Shown in pieces: positions 5,201 through 5,714 of a stretch of 5,714 nucleotides of DNA. The DNA is from Chitinophagaceae bacterium. GTDB taxonomy: Bacteria; Bacteroidota; Bacteroidia; Chitinophagales; Chitinophagaceae. The DNA lies in assembly GCA_003167015.1 (NCBI GenBank), contig PMUF01000329.1:1-5714 (forward strand). Direction: 5' to 3'. The notes below the pieces were generated by a model. It was given only the letters and a program-made list of their open reading frames with translations. It was not told where the DNA came from and searched no databases. The first letter of the stretch is position 1, and every line of letters begins with the position of its first letter. The position numbers were made by a program, and so were the translations under genes.

Positions 5201-5714
5201 ATGAAATGGTTTACTGCCTGCATTTTCACCGCTATTTTCTATACCACCAGTTTTGGGCAAAGCCAGCCCCCTACACCCCGGGACCTCGTCGTAGTCAACC
5301 GGACGACAAGCATCTCCAACGGTGATGGTGGTTCGCAGATCATTCATCTGGATGAACGCGACGGGGACGGAGTCGCCTGGATAACGGACAAAGCCTTCTC
5401 ACAGGGAACCATCGAATGCAATCTCCGTGGCAAGGATGTATTGCAACGAAGTTTTGTCGGCATCGCCTTTCATGGCGTGAATGACACCACCTACGAAGTG
5501 ATTTACTTTCGGCCATTCAACTTTCAGGCGACCGACCCGCTCCGGAAATCCCATGCAGTACAATACATCGCATTGCCGAAATATGATTGGTTTAACCTTC
5601 GGGACAGCTTTCCGGGTCGATATGAAAAACCGCTCGACCCAGCCCCGGACCCCAATGACTGGTTCCATGTAAAAGTGCTCGTGCAGGGCGGTCAGGTAAG
5701 CGTCTTCGTGAATG
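5201..5714 (+). CDS. Secreted concanavalin-A-like beta-sandwich protein, 3' end missing
   Basis: An open frame of 171 codons runs off the right edge. Residues 1-20 are a signal peptide (MKWFTACIFTAIFYTTSFGQ), with cleavage near G19 or Q20. The mature part looks like an all-beta LamG/concanavalin-A-like sandwich: a strand with AWITDKAFSQGTIECNLRG at about 59-77, then FVGIAFHGVNDTTYEVIYFRP at 85-105, NF at 107-108, HAVQYIALP at 118-126, and W154-F-H followed by VKVLVQGGQVSVFVN. The order 'added material, GIAFH, TYE, YFRP, WFHVK' is typical of exported jelly-roll proteins related to the DUF1080 type, some of which act on or bind glycans. I see no catalytic residues I can assign, so a binding or hydrolytic role is inference. 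An in-frame ATG at 5195 adds only Met-His and cannot be excluded. No promoter box is clear in the 157-bp gap to the divergent membrane-protein gene. Confidence 0.75.
   Translation, partial: MKWFTACIFTAIFYTTSFGQSQPPTPRDLVVVNRTTSISNGDGGSQIIHLDERDGDGVAWITDKAFSQGTIECNLRGKDVLQRSFVGIAFHGVNDTTYEVIYFRPFNFQATDPLRKSHAVQYIALPKYDWFNLRDSFPGRYEKPLDPAPDPNDWFHVKVLVQGGQVSVFVN

Overview
The window looks like chromosome from a Bacteroidota bacterium, probably of the Chitinophagaceae type. The signs are Bacteroidota-style -7 promoter boxes (TAnnTTTG) upstream of genes, A-rich leaders mostly without Shine-Dalgarno sites, and a set of small exported proteins including a PepSY-like protein. The lineage is inferred from these features alone, not from any marker gene.

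Layout, left to right. A truncated minus-strand gene starts at 53 and shows only a signal peptide. Divergent from it, at 169-672, is an exported SgcJ/EcaC-type NTF2-like protein. Its stop lies 2 bp from the stop of a large convergent minus-strand gene (675-2156), a secreted alpha/beta-hydrolase esterase carrying a chitobiase-C/Fn3-associated segment and a PA14-like domain. Divergent from the esterase, across a 135-bp gap, is a 491-aa predicted lipoprotein with one c-type haem motif (2292-3767). It ends at a GC-rich hairpin shared with a convergent minus-strand PepSY-like protein (3810-4106). After a 196-bp gap comes an AT-rich minus-strand gene for a predicted five-helix membrane protein (4303-5043). 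Divergent from that, a secreted concanavalin-A-like beta-sandwich protein starts at 5201 and runs off the right edge.

Genes do not form an evident operon: neighbours alternate in strand, so nearly every gene needs its own promoter. What they share is destination. Six of the seven genes carry an N-terminal export signal, and the seventh is an integral membrane protein, so this is an envelope or secretome region. A role in carbohydrate or ester metabolism at the cell surface is plausible for the esterase and possibly for the ConA-like protein, but nothing links them functionally beyond proximity.

I see no rRNA, tRNA, CRISPR array, transposase, integrase, phage gene or recognisable defence system. 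The most unusual item is the haem lipoprotein: its only CxxCH lies near the C-terminus with no Met or His after it. No gene-free stretch exceeds 300 bases; the gaps are 54-168, 2157-2291, 3768-3809, 4107-4302 and 5044-5200.
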